Of a stretch of 64,000 nucleotides of DNA, positions 10,298 through 22,690 are shown piece by piece. Below the pieces are notes generated by a model. The model was given only the letters and a program-made list of their open reading frames with translations, made no database searches and was not told the DNA's origin. Positions within the stretch are counted from its first letter, which is position 1, and the number at the start of each line of letters is the position of its first letter. Made by a program: the position numbers and the translations under genes. The DNA is from Calliphora vicina. Its lineage: Eukaryota; Arthropoda; Insecta; Diptera; Calliphoridae. The stretch lies in the NCBI RefSeq assembly GCF_958450345.1, contig NC_088780.1, positions 2,044,501 through 2,108,500 on the forward strand, given 5' to 3'.

Positions 10298-12596
10298 TGA
10301 TGATGATATCGTGATGAAATTGGACATATATGAACCTAAACGGCACTCACGCCAACGCATATTACAAGAAGAATATCCTATACATACAGGATATTATATG
10401 TTTTTTACAAAAATTATAAAAATACCAATATGTCAGAATCCCTTGTGAATTTGTTTGTTTAAATTTAAGCTAATAAATTAAAGAATTTGTTCACTTAATT
10501 CTAATTGGCAGCGATGATTTACTTTGATTTGCCATTTCTTGCTATGATGTAGAAATTATATTCCCTAATTTGTAATGTACTGGTGTAAAGTATTAGATTG
10601 ATTTGTTCTTATTAACACTAAATCTAATTTTCACTATTCTACAGAGGACTGAAAACAATTTACAATTCATACTACTTACTATGTACTATGGAATGGTGTG
10701 GTGGGGTTTAGCTATAAGACATGTTGTTTGACTCATATACAAGTATATTTGCACAACTAAAAAGCAAACTTTTATGCAATTATCTTTTCTATTACATTCT
10801 CGAACTGCCTCAGGTATTGAGGATGGATGGATGGTAGGTAGGTAGTTAGTTAGGTACGAGTACTAACAATGAAAACGTTCACAAGAGTATCGCAAACAAT
10901 GTCTACTCAAAATTCTACAAGTACAACTACTAGATGTACTTTTATCCACGGAGTGACTCAATAACTGACTGCTAGTAACCAACTAGCTGGCAAAAATCCT
11001 TGTCTTTGTATTTAGTATACGAGAGTATTCATAGATACATAGATCCATAAATGTATGTTTGTAACAATGACATTTTCTTTAATAGTTTCTTCTGCTACTT
11101 TGGTAAATATGCTGCAATATTTTGAAATGTTAAATATTTTACAACATTTACAACTTACTTTGTACACAACTACCTTGCCACTTGGCAATGTAACTGAGAC
11201 TCTGATTGTATCTATATAGATATGTATGTATGTATGTGAGTGTTCGTTATTCTTTGGCAAATTAACGACAAGAACAACAAAAAGAAAAACTTTGTAGAAA
11301 ACTGAAAATTCAAAAACTTCTAAAATACGACAAAAAAAATTACGCCAGCAACAACAACAACAATAAAATCTGGTAGAAAAAGATTATGCTTCAGGCAATA
11401 TTGACAAAGCTACTCAGTTTTACATTTATAATGTAAAACAATTTTAATTTTCCTCTTACACATATTCTACTGACAAACAAAAGGCCTTTACTTCGCAGGC
11501 CTTCTTGAAATCCTATTTAGATCTTATGCTTAGAGGACCCAATAGAATCCTTCTAAAATGTGCAATGGTCTTAGCAACTATAACAGGACTTTTCAGAATC
11601 CTCAACAAAAACTTTCACAGCTCACTTTTTGAAGTTTTATTATAGTCGTTGAAAAATCCCTGCATGGAAAAGGGAGTACGGATGACCATGGTCCGCAATG
11701 AGAAAGCATGCAAAGAATGTATGAGTATACAATGGGATTTAAAGTCCTTCTGTCTACTAAATAAGGCCTCTTGGAAGTTCTCATAACTTCTTCATTACAA
11801 CTAAACATGTGTGGACATAATCATCCATACAGCATGCAAATGTATGTTATAAATTTGTGTAATAATAGTTTCATTGAAGCTGGTTCGTCAGCAGCTCGAA
11901 GAACGCTAAAGATTTATTTTTACACCCTACCAATTGATAAATGCCTTATAATATTGAACTGACAAAAATCTTTAACTAGGTTAAGAGTGCAGTGTGTGGT
12001 CGTAGTAAACCGCTTTATTATTTTTACTTTCATAATAATGTTGAATGAAACTTTCAACTTTAACGCTTACAATCTATTTGAATCGTTGACTTTAGAGCCA
12101 ATAAAATCCACTTGATACATTAGGATGTTTTTGTAAATATTTAAGGCCGTATTTATAAACAAATTTTAAATTTAAACAACATTTTAAAATCAAATACACT
12201 TCAAATTATTAAATTTTATAGAAAATGCATTTAAAGCAGTGGTCGACATAAAGAAAACAGGGAAATTGATTTATAATAACTTGTTATGCATTTTATTTTC
12301 TGTTATGATCTGATTAATAGATGAATTGTAATATTTCTTCCTTTTTATAATTTTTATGAAAAGAATATGTTCGGCCCCTTGTGGCTGTGAGTGCCGACCA
12401 CTGGTTTGAAGTGTTCCGATTATCCTCATCGATATTCTCTTTTCAAGTGGTGAGTATAAAATGTATTTAATAATTTAAAACGTAAATTGTTATTGTTATA
12501 CACATTACAACGAACATTTTTAAGCATTACAATAATTCTAAATAGTACAGCACAATAAATTTTCTTACAAACTTTTCCAGAATCACTTACACACAA
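10298..12596. other. Intergenic DNA without a recognised gene
   Basis: Only short ORFs without coding character. It holds GGATGGATGGTAGGTAGG-like simple repeat (10,825-10,850), a CAACAACAA run near 11,350, and a GGCC-rich piece at 11,480-11,560 related to the arms of the 4.8-kb foldback repeat. A phrase at 12,235-12,245 and another at 12,400 (GTGGTCGACAT, GCCGACCACTGG) are inverted and about 150 bp apart, possibly another small foldback element. Confidence 0.45.
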
Positions 12597-14358
12597 TTAT
12601 TCGAGCTCTCTAAGCGTTTAATAATGAAAAGGAGCTCGATCTGTGATCACTCATATTTCTAACAAAAAATCTATTTATTTATATAAAAACTCAAAATATC
12701 TAAATTTGCTAATAACTTGGCCAATAAGCGTTTAATCAAGAAAAACAGCTCGATCTGTGATCACTCATATTTCTGAACAAAAATCAGTTTTTTTTACAAA
12801 AAAAATCGATTTTTAATATAAAAACTCAAAATATCTAAATTCGCCAATAACTTGGCCAATAAGCGTTTAATCAAGAAAATGCGTTTGATCTGTGATTACT
12901 CATATTTCTGGCCAAAAATCTATATTTTTATATAAAAACTCAAAATATCTAAATTTGCTAATAACTTGGCGTATAAGCGTTTTATCAAGAAAAGGAGCTC
13001 GATCTGTGATTACTAATATTTCTGACAAAAAAATCGATTTTTAATTTAAAATCTCAAAATATCTAAATTTGCTAATAACTTGGCCAATAAGCGTTTTACC
13101 AAGAAAAGGAGCTTGATCTGTGATCACTCATATTTCTGAACAAAAATCGATATTTTTATATAAAACCTCAAAATATCTAAATTTGCTAATAACTTGGCCT
13201 ATAAGCGTTTAATCAAGAAAAGCAGCTCGATCTGTGATCACTCATATTTCTGCAAAAAAATGGATTTTAAATTTAAAAACTAAAAATATCTAAATTTGCT
13301 AATAACTTGGCCAATAAGCGTTTAATCATGAAAAGCAGCTCGATCTGTGATCACTCATATTTCTGAACAAAAATCAATATTTTTATATAAAACCTCAAAA
13401 TATCTAAATTTGCTAATAACTTGGCCTATAAGCGTTTAATCAAGAAACAGGAGCTCGAACTGTGATCACTCATATTTCTTACAAAAAATCGATTTTTAAT
13501 TTAAAAACTCAAAATATCTAAATTCGCTAATAACTTGGCCAATAAGCGTTTAATCAAGAAAAGGAGCTCGATCTGTGATCACTAGGGTGGTTTTATCTCA
13601 TATGGTAAAAAAAAATGCGAAGATGCGTTATTTGTATTATTATTGCTTATTATGGACAAATACTTGTACTTTGGAATCCCATTTCATTTAAATATGTTTG
13701 CTACGGTATACCGTTAATTTTTTTTTATGTCAGGTATTAGGGTGGTTTTATCTCATTGCCAAAGTTTGAGCACAATTGGAAGATGTTAACCCGTGCCACT
13801 GGGGCAAATATTGTAAACAGTATGGCCTTTAATTTGATGTATTACACGGGCAAATAGCTTTCGCCGTTCCAGAGATATGGGTCGCCGAAGTCGCCAAACT
13901 GCCAAAAAATCGAGATTTTCAAAACTTTGAGGCCCCAGTGGCACGTGTTAACATCGTTCAATCATGCTCAGACTTTGGCAATCTTAAAATCTAACAAAAT
14001 GAAACATTTTAATAATGAAAAGGAGCTCGATCTGTGATCACTCATATTTCTAACAAAAAATCGATTTTTTTATATAAAAACTCAAAATATCTAAATTTGC
14101 TAATAAATTGACCTATAAGCGTTTAATCAAGAAACAGGAGCTCGAACTGTGATCACTTATATTTCTGCAAAAAAATGGATTTTAAATTTAAAAACTAAAA
14201 ATATCTAAATTTGCTAATAACTTGGCCAATAAGCGTTTAATCATGAAAAGGAGCTCGATCTGTGATCACTCATATTTCTAACAAAAAATCGATTTTTTTA
14301 TATAAAAACTCAAAATATCTAAATTCGCTAATAACTTGGCCTATAAGCGTTTAACATA
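12597..14358. repeat. 114-bp satellite array, interrupted
   Basis: A monomer of about 114 bp repeats about nine times from 12,597 to 13,583 and three to four times from 14,005 to 14,358. The landmark GATCTGTGAT (or GAACTGTGAT) recurs at 12638, 12752, 12887, 13001, 13114, 13229, 13342, 13457, 13570, 14029, 14143 and 14257; spacings are 113-115 bp except one of 135. Each unit carries AAAATATCTAAATTTGC, AATAACTTGGCC and AAGCGTTTAATCAAGAAA. The middle is occupied by an unrelated insertion (13,584-14,004). Confidence 0.92.
13584..14004. mobile_element. Foldback insertion inside the satellite array
   Basis: AGGGTGGTTTTATCTCAT occurs twice in direct orientation (13,584 and 13,740). From 13,754 an arm of about 57 bp (ATTGCCAAAGTTTGAGC to GCCACTGGGGC) is mirrored at 13,929-13,983. 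No protein remnant. Superfamily not assigned; the AGGGTGG start resembles the TTAGGG/TTAGAG elements elsewhere in this window. Confidence 0.6.
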
Positions 14359-17300
14359 AGAATTTTTGCCAGATTTCAGTCTGTTCAACAAATCTAAAAT
14401 GGTTTCGGAATTTCCTCGAATAAATTTCGTTACTCAAATCGGATGCAAAATTACGATTCCTTGTCAACTACTCCTACAAATTGTACATTTTCGTAATGAC
14501 ATCGGATACAAAATTGGCAAATTGTACAGACTATCGCATACCAATAAAGCAAAGAAAATGTTTAGTGAGAAGTAATAAATACGTAGATGAATACTTAAAG
14601 TAATAGAAATAGACAATGTTTAGAAAAAAAATATACGTAGTAATGTGTTGCGAATGTAACCATCAAATACAAATAAAAAAAAGAAACAATTTAAAGCATT
14701 TTAACTGGATTTCGATGGGGAAAAACACATACATAACGTCGTATAAATGAAATGCTTTAGTCATCTTGTACGTGCCCATATTAAATGGAAAATTGTAATC
14801 CGTGCTGTTTTAGTTTCTCTACCACTTTATGATGGCAGTTCGATTGTCTATGCGTTTGTTTGTTTGTATATTTTGCAGATCGTATTTATGCCACAAAACT
14901 GAAATTGGCAACTGAGACTGTGTATAATTTTTCTAACATAGATGGCATGTCTGTTAGTTTATATTTTTTATATGTATTTCTATTTTCATTTACAACAATT
15001 CAATTAGGTTGCCACTAATTTGTCTGAAAATTGAAATAATTGGTTTTAAACATTTTATTTATGTTTAAATTTATCAAACATTATCTTAATTACATGAAAG
15101 ATTTATAGAAAAAAAGTAAAATTTTTTATCCTTGGGTCTTTAGACTTTGTTGAATTTTGGCACACTTACACTATATGTAGCCATTTTCACATTTCCAATT
15201 TTCAATTTTCTTATTTTGAAAAAATCGAGATTTAATTCTCTATTTTCGTTTTTTGAATAGTTACCGTTCAGACATAGTTAAATATCTGAAAGGTCTTTTT
15301 TAAATTATATAAATACATAGGAATATTTTAAGATAAATGTACATTCATAATTCAAATACAATTTTATGATGCAGTTTTGATATTTGATTTTTACTACTTT
15401 TTAAAAAATATCGCGGCAGAACTCTAATAATTTATCAATAATATCCCAAACAATTATTTACTGTTTTTTTTTAAATGTTTAAAAGGTATATCAGATTATT
15501 AGGCGCAACAAATATGACCATGAGTTATCTGGCAGTTTGGAACCTCATGACACAGGTTTTCTGCAGGGAACATGTGTAGAATTTTTAAGAACCAAACCCC
15601 TCTATGATACAAATTTCTTAAGATAAGGTGCAACCTAATACGTTTATGAATTTAGAAAATATAATAAAATAGCTCAAAATTTAAATCAAGCTAAATGTAA
15701 AATTGAATGCTTAAATTGCCAAATAGATTAAGTCTCCACAACATAAAGTCAAGTGATGAAATTGAATGTATTGTTTTCCACTTAATGCCCAAACAAATTT
15801 TGAACTTAAAGCCTAAATTGCCAAATAGATTAACTCACTACAATATGAAATATGTAAAGAAAAGTTATTAAATAGAATGCCTTGTTTTCTTTAGAATGGC
15901 CAATAGAATTCCATTGGAATACAGATAAGAGCAAACAACTTTTTTTGTTTTAAATTTATCCCACTATTTCTAAGAAATTTGAAAATAAATATAATAAATG
16001 TAAACAATTAAATTAAAGTGAATTCTCTCATGTAGCAAGTATTTATGTGAGTAGATGTTGCAACAAATACAATGTTCGTTTTTGGTTGTATTAACAATCA
16101 CGTATGCTTTACGTAATTCACCACTAGCTGGGAACACGCATCCAACCAAACAACCAACCAACCATTCATTCATTCAGTCATTCCCAATGCGACGACAATG
16201 TTGTCAAATAATGTGTGATCATCAGTACAAACCCACAAATTGTAGAAAAAGAAACTCAATATGTTCTTTGAAAGTTTATTTTGGCAATCTTGCTAATTAA
16301 ACCATTTAAGTGGGTGGATATTTTTCTCTCATCTCACACACACACACATCCGCTCACGTACATTTGTACATAAATACAAGCGTTCACATAGATTAAATGT
16401 TTTTGTTGTAACAACAAATGTTGACAGTATTTAACAATGATTCTTGAATTTTACCACAAGATAAATGGCTTTTTGGCCAACTCCTACGACATAAAATCTT
16501 AAATGAATTTGACTGGGTGGCTGGCTCGCTTCGTTTACACTGCAACACCGAATGCAGCTGTGTATTTACGAGTTCTCCAAGATTTATGTAAGTGGCAATA
16601 AATCTGACGTTTTGTAAGGCGATATTTCGTTGAATCTACATTGGCGAGGATAACGGAGTTTTTCATGGCATAACTATCTGAAGGCAGGACAATTGATTTA
16701 CATAAACATCTTTTAAATGGTGTTTAAGAAAATGCAAAATGAAAACTATTTGCTGTTTTACTTTTGAATACCTTTGAACAAAAAAGAAAATTTCAAATAT
16801 TTGTATGTCATTAAAACCATTCGCCACATCCTCCACGAAAACTCTGCAATGATGAGAAAAATAATGAAATAGTGTGAAAATTTCCAACAGAAAACAAATA
16901 CACATGTATCAACAACACTAACGACCATAGACACAAACATACACACAAATACTGTAGCTGTAGTACTTTTCCAAAAAAAAAAAAAAAACGAAAAGAATAA
17001 ATTTATAAAAGCAAACTCTCTAAACAAACATTTATTTAGTACTTGTAGTTGCGCAAAAAAAAACGTATTTACCCAACTCTTGAAAATTAAACGTTTTGGA
17101 AATCCACAAATGCAAAGTTTAAATTTGTATTGAACAGCAAAATCACAAAATCATTTAAAAAAAAATCCCAAAACCATTAATATTTTTTATTTAGTCGTAG
17201 TTGACAAAAAATATCCATTGAATTCTTTATTAAAAGAAAAAAACAAAAAAACAACTAGATATAGAAATTGTAACTAAAAGAATCCCCCAGCGTGAACATG

Positions 17301-18344
17301 TTTCACTGCATTCATTATACACCAGGTTCTTAAAACTCGTGCACTCATTAAGATTGTAAGAAATTTATTATTGTCACTCATGTGAAGTTGCTTTTTCTCT
17401 CAATTACAAAGTTTTAATGAAAAAATATGTACATTAGACATGCCCTAAAATATGATTTAGTTTGTTATTTAGTAGTGAAAAGTAACTGCTGCCAAATTTG
17501 AGTCCAATTCGGGTAACTAGAACAACTCTTTCCGGAAAACGATTGAAACTTGTTAACTATTACTTGTTAACCTTAAAAATACAACTATTAACCCTCTAAC
17601 TGGCCAATTTTATTTCGAGGTAAAATAATATACCAGGTTATTGTTTGAAAAAAAAAGTAAAACGTTGGAATAAAAACAAACAAAAGACAAGTGCACGTTC
17701 TTGTTTATCACAATAAGTAATTTGTTTGTGTCTTTAGACATATTTACCGTTATAACGGGAAAATAACCAAATAAAGCAGCATTACATACATTTAGCATAC
17801 CCGCCTAAAGGCAGCCTTGCCGGTTAGAGGGTTAAGGGATTATTTTTTAAACGCTTGAAATAAATCTTATCTTTTGGAGAAAATTATCTATCCAACAAAG
17901 TATAAAACATTAAAATCAAAGGCAAAATAATAAATTTACTAACATGCTAAAATTGTCTACCAGTAAATATGCGTAAACTAACAGTTTTGGTGCTGAAATG
18001 CGAACAAATACTTAAAAAAAGTACCATCATTTAGCCAATTTCACAACTTTCATTCGATTGCGGCACGAGAGTTCCAGTTATCCGATTGCACTTAAATTAT
18101 ACAACAGATAGTTTTAGCTACTGATGAATAAAATAAGACCCATCCAAAACATACAAAATTGTTTAAGGTCATGTCTAATGTATTTATGTTTATCAGAAAC
18201 TTTGTTTCTCTTTCTTTTTTATTTATTTCTGTCTTTAACAAAATTGTTTACACCTAAACTGTGACGAAATGTCTAAAGGTAAGGTCACACATGGCCAATA
18301 TTTGAAGTAAAAGATGTAACCGCTTTTATTACCTCGAACAAATC
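14359..18344. other. Intergenic DNA without a recognised gene
   Basis: About 4 kb of AT-rich sequence with simple repeats (CACACA near 16,338, poly-A at 16,973-16,988). ORFs of 60-90 codons occur on both strands but overlap each other and lack domains, codon bias and splice context. Near 17,585 and 17,800 the phrases TAACCCTCTAACTGGCCA and GCCGGTTAGAGGGTTAA are inverted, outlining a small foldback element of about 240 bp. Confidence 0.45.
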
Positions 18345-18717
18345 ATACACGCAAAGAAAAAATATGCTTGTGATGACCATTTTATATATATTATGATTGG
18401 ATTTTATGGTTACTATAAAATTGTATTATTATTTGTATATAACAACAATATTACTAATCTGTAGCATTTAAAAATATCCTACTTAACCATAATTAAATCC
18501 CTGGTAAATTATGTTAAGGTTCAACGATCGTTTTATGAAAGTAGCACAACCATAATATGATTATGTAAAAAATTAATAGATGATGCCAACATATTATTGT
18601 AGCACAATCAGAATATGATCGATAATATGGTTATAAATATAAACATAATAGGAGATATGATTATATAATGGCTGTAGGACAATCATAATAATTTTGGGTA
18701 GAATTTGTAGCAAAATC
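18345..18717. repeat. CATAATATG-type repeat
   Basis: Carries ATTATGATTGG, ACAACCATAATATGATTATG and similar phrases shared with 7.1-8.2, 19.8-20.0 and 26.0-26.2 kb. It directly abuts a DINE-1-like family B element. Confidence 0.5.
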
Positions 18718-19372
18718 AAAAACAAATAAGAGAGCTATATTCAGCTGTGCCGAAAATCTTATACTTTGAAAAACAAATTTTAAATATTTTAGGTAAACGA
18801 AATTAAAATTTTTTCCAAATTTTTTTTTTTTAATTTTTTAATAAAATTTTTGTTTTAAATTTATTAGTGACTAGCAGAAAAAATGATTTTTTTGTTGAAA
18901 AAAAAATTCGGATTAAATAAAAATGTTCCCGATTTTGACCCATAGTAGGTCCAACTTATAGCCTTATATACATCGTTACAATGGAATTTGAAATATCTAT
19001 CATTAGATATCCATATTGTCTATATTAATGACTTAGTAACCGAGATGTAGATAAGAAAATAGGCCAAAAATTGATGTTGTCCCGGTTTTCCTTATATTTC
19101 AGCTATTTGTGGAACGATTTTCTCGATAGCAACCGAGTCGCGAGAATTCCCGATATATTGATGTAACAATGATGTTTGTAAGTTATTTGGGGGCTACGGA
19201 AATTAGATTTCCACATACAGACAGACATTGCTATATCGACTTCGCTATATATAACGATCCAGAATATACATATAGACTTTGTGGGGTCACAAATGAAAAA
19301 TGTAGAAATTACAAACAGAATGACAAACTTATATATACCCTTGTCACTCATGGAGAAGGTTGTAAAAAATCC
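18718..19372. repeat. DINE-1-like element, family B
   Basis: Begins AACAAATAAGAGAGC, then a stem-loop ATTCAGCTGTGCCGAA, then CTTATACTTTG. It ends in the family tail with GGGGTCACAAATG, AATGACAAACTTATATA and ACCCTTGTCACTC. The order (AACAAGTAAG, hairpin, ACCCT block, GACAGACA block, AGGGTAT end) matches DINE-1/INE-1 non-autonomous Helentrons of Drosophila in architecture. Short ORFs at 19,103-19,472 are repeat-derived. Confidence 0.65.
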
Positions 19373-19807
19373 ACTAATAAATGATATAAAATATAAAGAA
19401 AATATATTAATTGCACTGTTAATTATTTATTTAATACCCATCAAAAACTTGGCAATAACTTGCAATTACTAAATAACTTACTTTTCAATCAATACTATAA
19501 AACTACTGCATTACATAGATTATTATTATCTGTTATATAACTGCTTACTTTCTATTCCTTTTTTATGAGCACATTCTGTTTTTACTGATAACGGCTTCTG
19601 TGAGAGCTAACTATCAATGTGTTATTTAAGTCATTACTTGTAACTAGTTTTTGTTATTTTAAAGTCATGCCAAATTTATAAGCGGTTGTGGTAAGCACAA
19701 TGACATCACCGTGTTAAAATAATGAGTTGAAATAAAAACTAAATACAGTATTTTAATTTCAATATTAAAAGTATTAAACTGAAATAAAATTCAAGATCTT
19801 CATTTAA
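19373..19807. other. AT-rich DNA, partly repeated at 40.6 kb
   Basis: Phrases such as TTGCAATTACTAAATAACTTAC and ATAACGGCTTCTGTGAGA recur in altered form at 40,620-40,900, so this is an old interspersed repeat. No gene. Confidence 0.5.
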
Positions 19808-19990
19808 AAATAATAATCATAATATGATTGTGACCAACCATAATATGATTGTAACCAACCATAATATGATTGTGACCAACCATAATATGATTGTGACCAA
19901 CCATAATATGATTGTGACCAACCATAATATAGTTGTATAAAACCATAATGGTTGTATTACAAACATATTATGGTTGAGCCCAACCTCCAA
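19808..19990 (+). repeat. 21-bp tandem repeat
   Basis: Five to six copies of a 21-bp unit, ACCATAATATGATTGTGACCA, run from about 19,818 to 19,925, followed by degenerate units and an inverted copy (ACATATTATGGTTG). The unit is the core phrase of the dispersed CATAATATG family, so the array seems to have expanded from that repeat. Confidence 0.85.
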
Positions 19991-20081
19991 TACTTCATTC
20001 TCAGACCTTGTCCAGGTGCCAGAGACATAGCTTAGCTTCAGTTTTATTTTATTATTTTACTAATATCTGTAAGAGTAAACA

Positions 20082-20356
20082 GTAGGGTGGGTCGATTTAG
20101 CAATCGATATTGTGCCATTTCCACTACGACATATCAAAGAAATCATTTTCGAGGCGCATAATTTTCAGAAAAAGTCAAAAAATTTACTTTTTCTCAGCTT
20201 TTATTTTTAAACTTTTCTGAAATTTGGTCGCTTCGAAAATAATTTTTTTTATATGTCGTAGTAGACATTTTTTTTCTCATGCCAAAAGCTAGATATCGAA
20301 AAATCGATGGCACAATATCAAAAAATGTTGGCCTTGCTAATCGACAAACCCTAGTA
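20082..20356. mobile_element. Foldback MITE with GGGTGGGTCGATTTAGCAA end
   Basis: The left arm from 20,083 (AGTAGGGTGGGTCGATTTAG) is mirrored at the right end (CTAATCGACAAACCCTAGTA, to 20,355). Inside, GATATTGTGCCAT and CGATGGCACAATATC and the ACTACGACATAT/ATATGTCGTAGTAG pair extend the hairpin to well over 100 bp per arm. A related fragment at 21,606-21,700 has GGGCCGATTTG and ATTATGCCATCGATTTTTCG. Confidence 0.75.
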
Positions 20357-22394
20357 AACTGTCAAAATGTGCTAAAAATAGTGATTACCCTTGATTGTGC
20401 AACTATTTGCCAAGTGTGACCTTACCTCAACAAAGTTGTCCTTTTATGTTTGACCAGCACAGTGAAACACATTGTTACAACAGTTCATTGGCTGGAATAT
20501 ATTTATTTATTTAAAAATATCTAAGGGACTCAACAAGGCAGACAGACAATCAGCCGGATTCAGAGACAGCAAAAGACAAATAAAAACTGACTTTTAAAAT
20601 ACAATAGAATAGAGTCTTCAAAAGTATTCACATAAAGCTGAAACATATTTTTTATTTTATTTTCTATTCTGTATATTTTCTTGGTTTTGGCTGAACATGG
20701 TTCGTTTGTATGTCTGTCTATCTGTCTGTTTGAGAGTGTGCGAGTTTTCAAATGCAGTCGTGCGAAATATGGAAAGAAGCATCAACAACACCACCAAACA
20801 AAAAGATACACATAAATACATACATACATACTTATGGACAGCGTGGAGTAGTGGCAAATGAATGTTAAGAACATTAAGATGAAGGAAATCACGCCTATTT
20901 AAAGGTTACCACTAAAAAACAATTTAAATGGAAATTAGTTTAAATAAAATATAAAAAAAGGAACAGACACACAAACACCCACATTAATGTGATTGTGAAT
21001 GGCTAAAGTATGCTCCATTCTTGTTGTTTTCCTGCTCAATAAGCAAAGCTGAATCAAAAGCAAAATATTTAAAAAAAAAGAAACGAAACGAAACGGAAAT
21101 AAAAACAGAAACTAAAACCAATGATAATGATATCGACCTTGGGGGATTTGGAAATGAAATTAAGAGATTCTTTTTTTTTAAAGATGCTTAGATTTTTCGC
21201 TTAGGGATTCGGGGTTAGGGAGAGCGTAAAGTGTAATTTGATTTGATGGAAAATTTAATAACTAGACGATTAGTTGTTAGACGTATTATGTGGTAGAAAG
21301 ACATTTTAAAGCATCATATTGTACATACATACATATTTATATAAAAAGAATACATTGTTTAAAAGACCTTCCTACACATTTTCTTAAAAACTTAGATTCG
21401 GTTAATTACTGCACTATGATTTGTTTGATGCCCGAAGTCACCAAAACTCAATTTTAATGCTATTTTCCAAATTTAAAAAAACTTGATTATTCAAATTAGA
21501 TCAGTCTACTGCTTCAATTTCCGTTAAACATTTGATAAAGTGTTAATGAATCATGCATATTATAATATCTGGTCCCACATAATTATTATAAACACTCTAA
21601 TGGTGTCCATTAGAGTGGGCCGATTTGTAAGGCCAAAATTGTTTGATATTATGCCATCGATTTTTCGATAGCTTTTGGCATTAGGAAAAAAAATTTCCAA
21701 AAAACTTTTGGGAATTAATTTTTGGATCTATTGATTCCAAGCTCGGCGCTATGGAATCCCTTTGCACAGTATTGAAGAAAATATATGGGACATACAAAAT
21801 AATTCTTAATTTTTTGAAAGCAGCTATGCGATTATAGAAAATGTTGTCTAAAGTTGAAATCTACATGAAAAATAGGTCTATTCGAAAGGCTCTGGACCAC
21901 GCACTAATACGAATTTTGATATTACTTTAATTTTATAATATTTTCCGAAACGTTGTCTTTCAGAAAAATATAAGTACATACATTATTTAGCTTTTTCTTA
22001 TTTTCTGTATAATATTAAATTAATGTAAATACTTTTTTCGAAAAAAAATGAATTTTTTATTTTTTTTTAAGTTTAAATGTAAATTAAAGTATTCATTAAT
22101 TACATTTTTTAGCTCTAAGCAATTTCACTTCATATTGATATAATGTCCAGCATGAAATTGTTCACCATGCTTATGAGATTCTGTTGACAACTGGTTCTTA
22201 AAGTAATCTATATGGGAATTTAAAAAATAATTTTTTTTTGTATTTTGATCAAAAATTTCATCAGAAATGCGCAACCACTAAAGAACGCTATAATGAAATA
22301 CGCAAATTCAAAATCAATACCTCCTCTATAGCCATGGGAAATTTTATTAAAATCGGGCTATTCGTTTAGAAGTTACAGATTTATTTCCACTTTT
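20357..22394. other. Intergenic DNA with repeat fragments
   Basis: Contains CTGTCTGTCTGT-type simple sequence near 20,715, CATA microsatellite at 20,817-20,830 and 21,325-21,335, and a partial relative of the 20.1-kb MITE at 21,606-21,700. No supported gene. Confidence 0.45.
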
Positions 22395-22690
22395 TTTCAG
22401 TTCCCCCACTGTGCTTCGTTCTCAAAATCCACCGCAAACATTAACCTTTTCGGAATGCATTTTAAGCTCTTGGATTTCATGTGGTTTGGTAAAATCACCT
22501 ATTTTTATAAAATTATTTTATCATTCGCACGTAATGTTGAACGCTATATATCTCCATGGTGATTTTGAAAAAACAAGCTGAATAAATAACAGTCAATTCG
22601 ACAGAAGTAGCTTCAACAATATGGACGCTATCAACTGTCAAAGTTCGGAAGTCGATTAATAAAATAAATTAAAAGTTCGGAAGTCGTTAA
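22395..22690 (-). pseudogene. Internally deleted mariner-family transposase remnant
   Basis: On the minus strand a start MEIYSVQHYVRMIK (from about 22,553) resembles the N-terminus of a common fly mariner-family transposase. It is followed almost directly by KPHEIQELKMHSEKVNV and a GGF segment, which belongs to the central catalytic region. The hundred or more residues expected between them are missing, so this is a deletion derivative. A related, differently deleted copy lies at 36.1-36.6 kb and shares the leader around CAATATGG and TTCGACAGA. Confidence 0.65.

Noticed and set aside
16663..17027. Two overlapping minus-strand ORFs of 80-89 codons, hydrophobic
   Set aside because: They overlap in different frames, are rich in Phe/Val from T/A-rich sequence, include a poly-A tract, and have no domain or splice context.
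19808..19990. Regular short repeats considered as a CRISPR-like array
   Set aside because: Units are contiguous without unique spacers, and the genome is clearly animal; a minisatellite explains it.
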